The translations under genes were made by a program, and so were the position numbers. The notes beneath the pieces are model-generated. The model saw only the letters and a list, made by a program, of their open reading frames with translations. It searched no databases and was not told where the DNA came from. This document shows positions 19,745 through 28,488 of a stretch of DNA of 64,000 nucleotides, one piece after another. Each line of letters opens with the position of its first letter. The first letter of the stretch is position 1. Source of the stretch: Paracoccaceae bacterium (GTDB taxonomy: Bacteria; Pseudomonadota; Alphaproteobacteria; Rhodobacterales; Rhodobacteraceae); assembly GCA_947476475.1 (NCBI GenBank), contig CANJQT010000001.1:67570-131569 (forward strand), read 5' to 3'.

Positions 19745-21076
19745 ATGTTGACCGCTGAGCCAAACCCAAACGCTGTTGCCTTTCATGAATTGGCCGGCCT
19801 GTCGCCTGCAGCCCGCAACCGTCTGATGCAGCGGACCGAGGGCGACATGACAAAATTTCTGCAAGGCGCCGCACCCATTATCGAGGCGGTTCGGACCGAG
19901 GCCGATGCCGCGCTGGTGCGTTTTGCGGAGGCATTCGATGGGGCCAAGATCACGGAAGCGACGATTGCCGCCACCCCGGCCGAGATGGATGCAGCCTTTG
20001 ATCAGTTGGATAGGCCGTTGATCACAGCGATGGAATATGCCGCAGACAATATCCGCAGATTCCATGAGGCGCAGATGCCTTCTCAAATGTGGATGAAAGA
20101 GATTCGCCCCGGCGTTCTGGTCGGTGAGCGCGTGTCGCCGATCGATTCAGCCGCGCTTTATTCACCGCGCGGAAAAGGGTCCTTTCCGTCGATGACACTG
20201 ATGACAGCGATCCCCGCAGTGGTGGCCGGTGTGCCCAGACCCGTCATACTGACGCCAGCCGGGCCCGACGGTCAGATCGACCCCGCAACGCTGGTCGCCG
20301 CGAGGCTGGCGGGTGTAAGTGATGTTTTCAAGGCAGGTGGCGCGGTTGCCGTCGCCGCTGCGGCATTTGGCACCCGAACCGTCCCGCGCTGTTGTGTGTT
20401 CGAAGGGCCGGGAAGCCCTTGGGTGATCGCCGCCAAGCGGCTTTTGCAGCATCACATCGGCTCAAGCGTGTCGGCAGGCCCCAGTGAAAGCATCGTCCTT
20501 GCTGATGACAGCCTTGATCCTCGCCTGATCGCACTTGATCTGTTGATCGAATCTGAACATGGATCGGACAGCTCAACCTTTCTTGTGACGTGGTCCCGCA
20601 GTACGGCATTGGCCGTACAACAGGCAGTTCCGGGACTTTGGGCCAAGATGTCCGCGCAGCGGCGCAGGTTTTCGGCCGATGTGCTTTGCGGTGAGAAAGG
20701 CGGAATTATCCTGACCGACAGCCCTGCCGCCGCCTATGATTTCATCAACGCGTATGCGCCTGAACACTTGCAGATCATGACAAAGGCGCCGTTTGACCAT
20801 TTGCCGTTCATTCGCAATGCGGGCGAGATTCTTTTGGGTGAACACGCGCCCAGTTCTGTCGCCAATTATATGATGGGGCCAAATGCTGTCCTTCCGACCG
20901 CCGGAGCGGCAAAATACAGTTCGGCACTTGGCGTGCATACCTTCCTGAAGTCGTCGTCACTGGCGCATCTGACTGCATCAGGCCTTAGGGAAATGGCACC
21001 GCATACACACCGTTTCGCGACGTATGAAGGCTTTGACGCCCATGCAAATGCAGTCGCTCCGGGGGCCAGAGGATAG
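19745..21076 (+). CDS. Histidinol dehydrogenase-like NAD-dependent dehydrogenase
   Basis: HisD superfamily, 443 aa. Landmarks are YSPRGKGSFPSMTLMTAIPAVVAGV, AYAPEHLQIMTK (Glu340-His341, the base pair of HisD) and MGPNAVLPT. Relative to E. coli HisD zinc ligands, His262 and His419 are kept (His272, His433), but Gln259 is Glu269 and Asp360 is Asn374. The spacing between these positions agrees exactly for the last three. Together with its place in a catabolic operon, this argues for a substrate other than histidinol; some HisD relatives oxidise diols such as sulfopropanediol. Start ATG 19745 with TTGAAAGA upstream; GTG 19706 is an alternative. Confidence 0.85.
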   Translation: MLTAEPNPNAVAFHELAGLSPAARNRLMQRTEGDMTKFLQGAAPIIEAVRTEADAALVRFAEAFDGAKITEATIAATPAEMDAAFDQLDRPLITAMEYAADNIRRFHEAQMPSQMWMKEIRPGVLVGERVSPIDSAALYSPRGKGSFPSMTLMTAIPAVVAGVPRPVILTPAGPDGQIDPATLVAARLAGVSDVFKAGGAVAVAAAAFGTRTVPRCCVFEGPGSPWVIAAKRLLQHHIGSSVSAGPSESIVLADDSLDPRLIALDLLIESEHGSDSSTFLVTWSRSTALAVQQAVPGLWAKMSAQRRRFSADVLCGEKGGIILTDSPAAAYDFINAYAPEHLQIMTKAPFDHLPFIRNAGEILLGEHAPSSVANYMMGPNAVLPTAGAAKYSSALGVHTFLKSSSLAHLTASGLREMAPHTHRFATYEGFDAHANAVAPGARG

Positions 21077-21374
21077 TCAAGGGCCATTCCCTGCCACGCA
21101 AAGACGCCTCATTATCGCTGACCACCATGGTGAACGGCGGCCCTCCAAGACCACCGACGTATTTCGGTTCCACATTCAGTTTGAAGGTTTCGCAAGTTGC
21201 CGAATGGCTTGCCGCAGGATTCCGGGGCAAGTGAAACGCCATCTGAGAGTCAGCTTGGGGCGAAAAAAAGTCTCCATTTACGAACGCAGGATTCTCCTTC
21301 AGGTTTCCCGGCGAGACTGTCGGTGCAGGTGCCTGCCCTTGTCAGCGCTCGTCTGACTGCACAGGAACCTGCAC
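21077..21374. other. 298-base intergenic region before the flavin oxidase gene
   Basis: No gene supported. A minus-strand open frame (20985-21242) has no recognisable similarity and runs into the HisD-like gene. The region should contain the end of the first transcript and the promoter for the second block, but I found no clear terminator or promoter. Confidence 0.25.
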
Positions 21375-22673
21375 GTGACAGAGTTGAACCCGTTTTCACA
21401 CTGCCGCCCAGCCCCTTTCTGGCTGGAGGACGCTCCGCTGCGCGTCGGGGATGCGGGAGCTTTGCCAAAAGCGGCGGACCTTGTGGTCATAGGTTCCGGC
21501 TACACCGGTTTGGCTGCGGGGATTGAAGCGGCGCGGGGCGGAATGTCTGTGCTGGTGCTGGACCGCGGTGTGATCGGCGCGGGCTGTTCCACACGGAACG
21601 GCGGGCAAGTCGGGTCAAGCATCAGGCCGGAACTGGGCAAACTGACCACACGTCACGGCGAGGCGCTGGCAAAGCGGATTCGGGACGAAGGCTATGCGGC
21701 TCTGGCCCATGTTCAGGACCTGATCACTGCGAACCGGATCGACTGCGATTGGCGCAGGACAGGGCGCTACATGGCGGCGCATAGCCCCAAGCAGTACGAA
21801 GGTCTTGAACGTCTGGCCGAAGCACGCCGCCGCGCGGGGGAGCCTGAGATCACCCCGGTGCCGCAGTCCGATCAACTGCGCGAATTGGGGTCTGACCGCT
21901 ATTTTGGCGGCGCGGTCTCGCCCTTCAACGGGGCTGTGCATCCGGCCAAGCTGCATGCGGGGTTGTTGCGGGTGGCCGAGGCGCTGGGCGTGACCGTTCA
22001 GGGCGGGCGCGAAGTGACGGGCATCCGCCGCGACGGGGTCGGGTTCACGGTGGCGGTTGGCAGCGCGACCGTCGCCGCACGGCAGGTCCTGATCGCCACG
22101 AATGGCTATACCGGGCCCTTGTCGCCGTGGTTACAGCGGCGGGTGATTCCCATCGGCAGCTACATGCTGGCAACCGAACCGCTTGCCCCGGATGTCGCGG
22201 CCAGGCTGATCCCGCAGGGCCGGATGGTGGTCGATACCCGCCGCGTGGTGATCTATTTCCGCATGTCTCCGGATGGACGGCGGCTGATCTTTGGCGGGCG
22301 GGCCGCGCTGTCTGAAACCGACCCGACCCGCAGCCTGCCGCGGCTGTACCAGATGATGCTGGAGGTCTTTCCGCACCTGGCCGGAACCCCCGTCACCCAC
22401 AGCTGGAACGGCTTTGTTGCATATACCTTTGACGAGCTTCCCCATATCGGCGTACAGGACGGCCTGCACTATGCCATGGGCTACTGCGGATCGGGGATAT
22501 CGCTGTCGCTCTATTACGGCATGCGGGCGGGGCAGCAGATCCTTGGCCGGGCCGAAGGGGCGACGGCCCTCGATGGTCTGCAGTTCCAGACCCGGCCCCT
22601 GTATTACGGTACGCCGTGGTTTCTTGCCTCGTCGGTTGCCTGGTACCGATTTGCCGACCGGTTCTTCGCTTGA
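21375..22673 (+). CDS. FAD-dependent amine/amino-acid oxidoreductase (DadA/PuuB-like)
   Basis: DAO-family flavoprotein of 432 aa. The N-terminal dinucleotide-binding motif is DLVVIGSGYTGLAAGIEAARGG, followed by GAGCSTRNGGQVGSSIRPE, the latter typical of gamma-glutamylputrescine oxidase and related amine oxidases. The C-terminal flavin segment is DELPHIGVQDGLHYAMGYCGSGI. The start is a GTG at 21375 after AGGAACC. The likely reaction is oxidation of a C-N bond to an imine, which would suit the RidA protein encoded further downstream. The substrate is unknown. Confidence 0.87.
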   Translation: MTELNPFSHCRPAPFWLEDAPLRVGDAGALPKAADLVVIGSGYTGLAAGIEAARGGMSVLVLDRGVIGAGCSTRNGGQVGSSIRPELGKLTTRHGEALAKRIRDEGYAALAHVQDLITANRIDCDWRRTGRYMAAHSPKQYEGLERLAEARRRAGEPEITPVPQSDQLRELGSDRYFGGAVSPFNGAVHPAKLHAGLLRVAEALGVTVQGGREVTGIRRDGVGFTVAVGSATVAARQVLIATNGYTGPLSPWLQRRVIPIGSYMLATEPLAPDVAARLIPQGRMVVDTRRVVIYFRMSPDGRRLIFGGRAALSETDPTRSLPRLYQMMLEVFPHLAGTPVTHSWNGFVAYTFDELPHIGVQDGLHYAMGYCGSGISLSLYYGMRAGQQILGRAEGATALDGLQFQTRPLYYGTPWFLASSVAWYRFADRFFA

Positions 22674-22690
22674 TCCGAAGAAAGCACCCC

Positions 22691-23302
22691 ATGACAAAAT
22701 CCGATCTTGCTTCGCCCGTTTTGCCGCCACTGGCGTCCGGCCCGATGGCAGCCACCACGTCTCACCAGATTGGCCCGATGCTGCGCCAGCGCCGCAAGGA
22801 GCTGAACCTAACATTGGCGCAGGTGCCCGAGAAGGTTGGGATCGCGCAAGGTTTCCTGAGTGAGATTGAGCGCGATCAGGCCTCGCCTTCCGTTTCCACG
22901 CTGATCCGCCTTTGTGACACTTTGGGCATTTCGGTGGGGTCGCTCTTCACCAGCAGCCAGCCCTTGCTGGTGCGCGCGGGATCGCGCGAACATATGCGCT
23001 ATGGCGGCCAGTTGATCACTTACGAGCTTCTGACCTCGCGCACTGCCAACCAGATGGCCGCGATCATGAGCCAGCTTTTGCCGGGCGGCATGTCGGGGCC
23101 GGAGCAGCACACGCTGAACGCCGAGGAGGAGTTCGTACTGGTTTTGCAAGGCGAAATGATCATGGAAATCGGTGACCGGGAATTTCATCTTTTAGAGGGC
23201 GATGCGCTGACTTTCGATCCGCGCCAAAAGCACCGCTATCTGAATCCAAGCAAGACCGGGCTTTGCCAAACCCCGCGCGTGATCACTCCTCAGCCAAGAT
23301 AA
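22691..23302 (+). CDS. XRE-family transcriptional regulator with C-terminal cupin domain
   Basis: 203 aa. The helix-turn-helix is at about 30-85 (LRQRRKELNLTLAQVPEKVG then IAQGFLSEIERDQASPSVST), followed by a small cupin domain with EQHTLNAEEEFVLVLQGEM and LLEGDALTFDPRQKHRYLNPS. This is the PuuR-type architecture often paired with putrescine-like amine oxidases, consistent with the gene directly upstream (17 bases). The cupin probably senses the pathway substrate. A 7-bp inverted repeat 55 bases downstream may be its operator. Confidence 0.88.
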   Translation: MTKSDLASPVLPPLASGPMAATTSHQIGPMLRQRRKELNLTLAQVPEKVGIAQGFLSEIERDQASPSVSTLIRLCDTLGISVGSLFTSSQPLLVRAGSREHMRYGGQLITYELLTSRTANQMAAIMSQLLPGGMSGPEQHTLNAEEEFVLVLQGEMIMEIGDREFHLLEGDALTFDPRQKHRYLNPSKTGLCQTPRVITPQPR

Positions 23303-23747
23303 GGCCTTCCCCGGATAAGACTTTACAGCGATGCACCCCCTCCTCAGTTTTCATAATTGACGAATAATCTTCGTCATAAAGGAAAACATGACGGGCCCAC
23401 GCGCGAGGTTTGGCGCGATCGTGGCGAGCGGCTGGGGTAGACAAGTGCCGAAGAAGGCGCGGGCCAAGTCGGATGCCGCCCTGCGCCGCTAGATCGCCGC
23501 AGCTTGGCGGTAAAGCCGCAGACTCTACGGCGCGCTCAGGATTTGTCACTTTCTGCTGCGGGTGGGTGGCGGAACATGACACGACCACCAACAGCGTTTT
23601 TTCTGATGGTCTTGGTTGCGCATTGCGTTACAGGCCGACATGATCCTGGCTCTGGGGGTGAACAGCCCTTGTTTGCCGCCGGCGGCTGCCGGGGTGATCA
23701 GGGCCACTGGTGCCGGGCGTGTGATATGTCAGACGGGAGGGAACAAG
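23303..23747 (+). other. 445-base intergenic region with candidate operator and short reading frame
   Basis: Contains the inverted repeat at 23358-23376 (listed separately). A short frame at 23388-23492 (34 codons, MTGPRARFGAIVASG...) is preceded by AGGAAAAC, which could be a leader peptide or chance. The rest shows no recognisable gene and no clear terminator. Confidence 0.3.
23358..23376. promoter_or_regulatory. Inverted repeat TGACGAA-N5-TTCGTCA, candidate operator
   Basis: A perfect 7-bp inverted repeat with 5-base spacer in an AT-rich patch between the XRE-cupin gene and the deacylase gene. Symmetry and position suggest an operator for the neighbouring regulator. Not seen again in the window. 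Confidence 0.4.
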
Positions 23748-24890
23748 GTGTCGACCTCGCGTGAGATTCTAGAGCGGCTGATCGCCTTCGCCTCGGTAAG
23801 CGTAGACACCAATTTGCCGATCCTTGGCTGGATAGAGGACTATCTTCTTGGGCTTGGGTTTACCTGCCACCGCCTTCCGGATGCATCTGGGCAAAAGGCC
23901 GGGTTGTTCGCACGCATAGGGCCTGCGGGCGACGGCGGAGTGTTGCTTTCGGCCCATTGCGACGTGGTGCCAGTGACCGGGCAGGTCTGGACGCACGACC
24001 CCTTCCGGCTGACCGAGCAGGACGGTCGGTTCTATGGTCGGGGTACAACCGACATGAAAGGGTTTCTGGCGGCGGCCCTGGCGGCAGCGGCCTTGGCCGC
24101 AAGGGCGGATCTGACCGCGCCACTCATGCTTGCGATTTCCTATGACGAAGAACTGGGCTGCCTGGGCATCCGCGCGATGATTGACCGGTTTTTGCCGCTT
24201 ATGGGGCGGCCTGACTATTGCATTGTCGGCGAGCCCACGGAAATGCAGATTGCCATCGGCCATAAGGGCAAGGCCGCTTACCGCGCCACTTGTCACGGGA
24301 TGGCTGGTCATTCGGCAATGGCGCCGCGCTTTATCAATGCGCTGCATCTGGCGGCAGACCTGATCGGGGTCTTGCGTGCCGAGCAGGATCGGTTGTTGGC
24401 TGAAGGCGCGCAGGATCTCGCCTATGATGTGCCATCTGCGACGGTTCACGCGGGCAGACTGTCCGGGGGGGTTGCGCTGAACATCGTGCCGGACCGCGCC
24501 GTCCTGGATTTCGAGATACGCCATCTTCCGGCCGAGCCTGCCGCAGGAATTCTCGCGCGCATTCAAGCCGGCGCAAGGGCGGTTGTGGCTGCGGCGGCGA
24601 ACCCGGAGGCGCGGATCGAGATCGCGGAGGTCAATGCCTATCCTGGCCTGGAAACAGCACCTGATGCGGTGGTGGTGGCCAAGGTCGCGGCGTTGCTGGA
24701 TGCCCCGCAGAAAACCAAGGTGGCCTATGGCACCGAAGCCGGGTTCTTTGCCGCACTGGGCATTGCGACGGTCGTTTGTGGGCCGGGGTCAATGAACCAA
24801 GGTCATCAGCCGGACGAATTTCTTGAGGTGGCGCAATTGGACAGATGCGATGCGATGCTGTGGCGGCTTGTCCAAAGCCTGTCACGCTAG
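23748..24890 (+). CDS. ArgE/DapE-family (M20) deacylase
   Basis: Zinc metallo-deacylase of 380 aa resembling acetylornithine deacetylase. The metal motifs are SAHCDVVPV, GRGTTDMKGFLAAALAAA, SYDEELGCLGI and GPGSMNQGHQPDEFLE, and the dimerisation domain has RATCHGMAGHSAMAP. The start is a GTG at 23748 with a strong GGGAGGG ribosome site, although the frame stays open further upstream. In this cluster it probably removes an N-acyl group from a pathway intermediate rather than serving arginine synthesis; this is inferred from context. Confidence 0.88.
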   Translation: MSTSREILERLIAFASVSVDTNLPILGWIEDYLLGLGFTCHRLPDASGQKAGLFARIGPAGDGGVLLSAHCDVVPVTGQVWTHDPFRLTEQDGRFYGRGTTDMKGFLAAALAAAALAARADLTAPLMLAISYDEELGCLGIRAMIDRFLPLMGRPDYCIVGEPTEMQIAIGHKGKAAYRATCHGMAGHSAMAPRFINALHLAADLIGVLRAEQDRLLAEGAQDLAYDVPSATVHAGRLSGGVALNIVPDRAVLDFEIRHLPAEPAAGILARIQAGARAVVAAAANPEARIEIAEVNAYPGLETAPDAVVVAKVAALLDAPQKTKVAYGTEAGFFAALGIATVVCGPGSMNQGHQPDEFLEVAQLDRCDAMLWRLVQSLSR

Positions 24891-25357
24891 AAAGAAACCC
24901 ACGTCGATCATGCGCTGTCAGGGGTTCACCACCCATCAAAACTTGCAGCCTGGGGATGCTTTCAGAATAAAGAGAGCGTACGTCAAAAACTGGCAAGTGC
25001 CGCCTGTTGAAGGCGGCTGTTTTCGGTGTGCCGCAGGGTTGATTCAGCCAGATCGTTTCAATAGCCTGCCTGTGATCCGGCAATCGCCGCGGCAGTGGAA
25101 TGCAACCAAAGCGACATGGCCCGGCTTGGTTAGGGCTGAACAAGGATTTCTTTTGACGTTGGCAATTCGTCGTTCCGTTTCGTTCCAAGGCGTCGGTCTT
25201 TAATCGCCACTGAAAGTCTAACTGAGGAACCGGATGAACCGCGAAGCGAACGAATGTTGCTGGTCGTTGTGCGGCGGGGCGGTTGATAGCAGACCTCATT
25301 CCATCCCAATCCGTTGCCACCTCTGAACCGCCCGGAACGCGCGAAAAGGACCCAGGA
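24891..25357 (+). other. 467-base gap between deacylase and monooxygenase genes
   Basis: Apart from a terminator-like hairpin (24999-25023) I see nothing convincing. A long minus-strand open frame crosses it (24631-25599) but is antisense to the ends of two clear genes and has no recognisable domains. The FMO promoter is expected in the right half. Confidence 0.3.
24999..25023 (+). terminator. Probable rho-independent terminator after the deacylase gene
   Basis: A GC-rich 6-bp stem GCCGCC / GGCGGC with 7-base loop TGTTGAA is followed by TGTTTT, about 110 bases after the stop codon. Confidence 0.55.
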
Positions 25358-26623
25358 ATGCCAGTTGAAATCGTCGAGACACTCGTTATTGGCGCAGGCC
25401 AGGCCGGAGTCGCCATGAGTGAGCATCTCAGCAAAAGCAGAGTGCCCCACCTTGTTCTTGAGCGCAGCCGCATCGCTGAACGTTGGCGCACGGCAAGGTG
25501 GGATTCACTGGTGGCAAATGGCCCGGCCTGGCATGATCGCTTTCCGGGGCAGGAGTTTTCCGGAATCGACCCTGATGCCTTTCCATCTAAAGAAAGCATC
25601 GCGGACTATTTCGTGTCTTATGCAGATAAGATTGACGCCCCCATCCGCTGCGGCGTCGAGGTGAAAGATCTGCGGCGAAATGCCGGTCGTCCGGGCTTCC
25701 GTGTCGAGACATCGGAAGGCGTGATCGAGGCGACCTATGTGGTTGCCGCCACCGGGCCTTTTCAACGCCCTGTCGTGCCGCCCGTCGTTCCGGAAGACAT
25801 GGGCATCGTACAGATTCACTCAAGTGCCTACCGAAATCCAGGCCAACTGCCAGATGGCACCGTGCTGGTGGTTGGCGCAGGGTCATCGGGCGCGCAGATT
25901 GCCGACGAACTGCAGCGTGCGGGAAAGAAGGTTTACCTTTCGGTCGGAGCCCATGACCGCCCGCCGCGGCGCTATCGGGGGCGTGACTTCGTGTGGTGGT
26001 TGGGGGTTCTGGGCAAATGGGATGTGGCGGCCCCCACGCCGGGAACCGAGCATGTCCCAATCGCGGTCAGCGGTGCCCGTGGCGGGGAAACCATAGATTT
26101 CCGGCGCTTCGCGGCACAAGGGATGACACTGGTTGGCCGGACCGAGAACTTCAGGGACGGGGTGATGACTTTCGCCGGGGATCTTGCAGGGAATATCCTG
26201 CGGGGCGACGCCAACTATCTTTCCGTTCTGGATGAAGCCGATGCCTATGTCGCGCGCAATGGGCTTGACCTTCCGCTAGAGCCAGAGGCGCGGGTGATCG
26301 ATCCGGACCCGCCTTGCGTGACACACCCGATCCTTGATCTCGATCTGGCAAAGGCAGGGGTGACGTCGATCGTTTGGGCAACTGGCTTTGCGCTTGATTT
26401 CAGCTGGATGAACGTTGACGCTTTCGACGAAACCGGCAAGCCGAAGCATCAACGCGGCGTGTCGGCGGAACCTGGGGTGTATTTTCTGGGGCTGCCGTGG
26501 CTGTCAAGGCGCGGGTCCAGCTTCATCTGGGGCGTCTGGCATGACGCCAAGTACATTGCGGATCACATCGAAATCCAGCGCGGATATCGTGCCTACAAGG
26601 CAGGTACAGACCACAAGGCCTGA
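25358..26623 (+). CDS. Flavin-containing monooxygenase (NAD(P)-binding, FMO/CzcO-like)
   Basis: Two-dinucleotide-domain flavoprotein of 421 aa. The FAD motif is TLVIGAGQAGVAMSEHL at the N-terminus, and the NADPH motif VLVVGAGSSGAQIADEL is near residue 170. The FMO-type segment FQRPVVPPVV and the C-terminal GVYFLGLPWLSRRGSS are also present. Such enzymes oxygenate N, S or ketone carbon. The N-hydroxylation option fits with the amine-oxidase, RidA and deacylase neighbours, but the substrate is unknown. The chosen ATG follows AAAAGGA. Confidence 0.88.
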   Translation: MPVEIVETLVIGAGQAGVAMSEHLSKSRVPHLVLERSRIAERWRTARWDSLVANGPAWHDRFPGQEFSGIDPDAFPSKESIADYFVSYADKIDAPIRCGVEVKDLRRNAGRPGFRVETSEGVIEATYVVAATGPFQRPVVPPVVPEDMGIVQIHSSAYRNPGQLPDGTVLVVGAGSSGAQIADELQRAGKKVYLSVGAHDRPPRRYRGRDFVWWLGVLGKWDVAAPTPGTEHVPIAVSGARGGETIDFRRFAAQGMTLVGRTENFRDGVMTFAGDLAGNILRGDANYLSVLDEADAYVARNGLDLPLEPEARVIDPDPPCVTHPILDLDLAKAGVTSIVWATGFALDFSWMNVDAFDETGKPKHQRGVSAEPGVYFLGLPWLSRRGSSFIWGVWHDAKYIADHIEIQRGYRAYKAGTDHKA

Positions 26624-26715
26624 GGCAGATCACAAGACAGCAACGGCAGCCGGGCAAGAACTGTTTGGCTTTCGCGGTTTCATCGCCCCTGACAATCACC
26701 AAACCGGAGACCGAA

Positions 26716-27129
26716 ATGGCACATTACCGTCACCGCAAGTTCAACACCAAAGACACCTACCCCGAGCAGAAGCTGGACAATGATCTTTGTCAGGCCGTTG
26801 TGGCGCGCGGCACCACGATCTTTCTGCGCGGGCAATGTCCGCAGGATCTGGACACTGCTAAGAACATCGACAGCCATGATCCTGTGGAACAGACCCACAA
26901 GGTCATGCAGAACATCAAGCAGTTGGTCGAAGAGTGCGGCGGCAAGATGGAGCATGTGTGCAAGGTGGTTGTCTATGTCACTGACGTGCGCCACCGCGAG
27001 GCGATCTACCGCACGATGGGTGAATATATCAAAGGTGTATTCCCGGTATCGACCGGCATCTGTGTCACTGCATTGGCACGCCCCGACTGGCTTGTCGAAA
27101 TTGACGCCACGGCCGTCATCCCGGACTGA
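26716..27129 (+). CDS. RidA/YjgF family protein
   Basis: Trimeric Rid-fold protein of 137 aa. The typical strand-helix pattern TIFLRGQCPQDLD is followed by a conserved KVVVYVTDVRHREAIYRTMG and the end ARPDWLVEIDATAVI. The arginine of RidA proper, located in a C-terminal C/IARxxLP-like segment, corresponds to ALARPDWLVEID, so imine hydrolysis is possible. Its neighbours, an FMO gene 92 bases upstream and a DUF1028 gene 52 bases downstream, suggest it clears or hydrolyses a reactive intermediate of this pathway. Confidence 0.9.
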   Translation: MAHYRHRKFNTKDTYPEQKLDNDLCQAVVARGTTIFLRGQCPQDLDTAKNIDSHDPVEQTHKVMQNIKQLVEECGGKMEHVCKVVVYVTDVRHREAIYRTMGEYIKGVFPVSTGICVTALARPDWLVEIDATAVIPD

Positions 27130-27181
27130 AATCGCCAAAATGCCGGCCCCCCCCTTGGGCCCACGTTGAATAGGACCGCAC

Positions 27182-27856
27182 ATGACGTTTTCCCTTGTCG
27201 CCCACTGCAAGAATACCGGGCAGTTCGGTGTCGCGATCAGTTCGTCTTCGCCCGCCGTCGGCGCACGCTGCGCCCATGCGCGGGCGGGTGTCGGGGCGGT
27301 TGCCAGCCAGAACATCACCGATCCCGCGCTTGGGCCGATCGTGCTGAACGCTTTGCAGTCTGGGCAATCCGCGCCAGAGGCCATCGCGGCAATCGTGGCG
27401 GCCACGCCATATATCGATTACCGCCAGCTTTTGGCGGTAGACGCTCAGGGCCGCACGGCCATTCATTCGGGCCGCCAAGTGCTGGGCGTGTGGGGGGCCG
27501 CGCAAGCAACGCATGTTGCAGCGGGCGGCAATCTTCTGGCCAACGACCGGGTGCCGCAAGCGTTGGTTGATGGGTTCAATGCTGCGGTCGGCCACTTGGG
27601 TGACCGGCTTCTGGCCGCGATGCAGGCCGGGTTGGCGGCAGGCGGCGAGGCCGGCCCGGTGCATTCCGCCGCGTTGCTGGTCGTTGACAGGCTAAGTTGG
27701 CCCATTGTCGATTTGCGCTGCGACTGGACCGAATCCTGCCCCATCGAAGCTGTCAATCAGGCATGGCAGGTCTATCGCCCACAGATCGCAGCCTATGTTC
27801 AACGTGCCGAAAACCCCACCATTGCGCCCTCGTATGGCGTGCCGGGCGACGAATAG
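27182..27856 (+). CDS. DUF1028 family protein (Ntn-hydrolase-like)
   Basis: 224 aa with the DUF1028 pattern MTFSLVAHCKNTGQFGVAIS, then SSSPAVGARCAHARAGVGAVASQN and GVWGAAQATHVAAGGNLLA. The family is placed near Ntn hydrolases and is often encoded beside RidA and M20 peptidase genes. The biochemical role is unsettled; hydrolysis of an amide or ureido bond is a fair guess. Last gene of the plus-strand catabolic block, convergent with plsY. Confidence 0.88.
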   Translation: MTFSLVAHCKNTGQFGVAISSSSPAVGARCAHARAGVGAVASQNITDPALGPIVLNALQSGQSAPEAIAAIVAATPYIDYRQLLAVDAQGRTAIHSGRQVLGVWGAAQATHVAAGGNLLANDRVPQALVDGFNAAVGHLGDRLLAAMQAGLAAGGEAGPVHSAALLVVDRLSWPIVDLRCDWTESCPIEAVNQAWQVYRPQIAAYVQRAENPTIAPSYGVPGDE

Positions 27857-27880
27857 CGACTGGGCAGAGGGACCGCCCTG

Positions 27881-28486
27881 CTACTTCTGGCCGATTTTTG
27901 GTTCAGTCCGCGCCAGAAGCCGTTCGATATTGGGCCTGTGGCGGTAAAAGACCAGCGTCGCCAGAATGAGGCTTAGCCAGGTTATCTGCGGATAGCCCAG
28001 AAACCCCGCCCAGACCGCCGCCAAAGCCGCCGCGACCAGTGCTGAAAGCGAGGAGATGCGGCTGACCAGTGCGGTCACAAACCAGGTCAGGCAGGCGGCA
28101 ATCCCGACCGGCCATGCCAGTGCCAGAAGTATGCCAAGGAAGGTCGCCACCCCCTTGCCGCCCTTGAATCCCAGCCAGACCGGGAACAGGTGCCCGATGA
28201 AGGCCGCCCCGCCCGCCAATTGCGCAGCATCCTCGCCCGTACAGGCTCGCGCGATCAGCACCGCCAGCGCCCCCTTGCCTCCGTCCAAAAGCAGGGTGGC
28301 CAATGCCGCCCCCTTGTTGCCTGTCCGTAGCACATTGGTCGCCCCAATGTTGCCGGACCCGATGTTGCGCAGATCACCCAGCCCCATCACGCGGGTCACC
28401 AGCACCCCGAAGGGCACCGATCCCATCAGATAGCCCAGCACCGCCGTCAGGATCAGCCCCAGCACGCCTGTCTCAATCTCTGGCAT
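27881..28486 (-). CDS. plsY: Glycerol-3-phosphate acyltransferase PlsY
   Basis: Integral membrane acyl-phosphate:glycerol-3-phosphate acyltransferase, first step of phospholipid synthesis; 201 aa with about five membrane segments. The three conserved cytoplasmic loops are visible: MGSVPFGVLV with GSGNIGATNVLR, LFPVWLGFKGGKGVATFLG, and the C-terminal FYRHRPNIERLL. The ATG at 28486 lies two bases downstream of the pyrC' stop, so it is part of the pyrB-pyrC'-plsY operon. Confidence 0.96.
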   Translation of the reverse strand: MPEIETGVLGLILTAVLGYLMGSVPFGVLVTRVMGLGDLRNIGSGNIGATNVLRTGNKGAALATLLLDGGKGALAVLIARACTGEDAAQLAGGAAFIGHLFPVWLGFKGGKGVATFLGILLALAWPVGIAACLTWFVTALVSRISSLSALVAAALAAVWAGFLGYPQITWLSLILATLVFYRHRPNIERLLARTEPKIGQK

Positions 28487-28488
28487 TC

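Noticed and set aside
20985..21242. An 85-codon minus-strand frame after the HisD-like gene
   Set aside because: It overlaps the end of the HisD-like gene and has no recognisable domain.
24631..25599. A 322-codon minus-strand frame between the deacylase and monooxygenase genes
   Set aside because: It is antisense to the ends of two clear genes, has no recognised motif and no ribosome site. Typical of GC-rich antisense frames.
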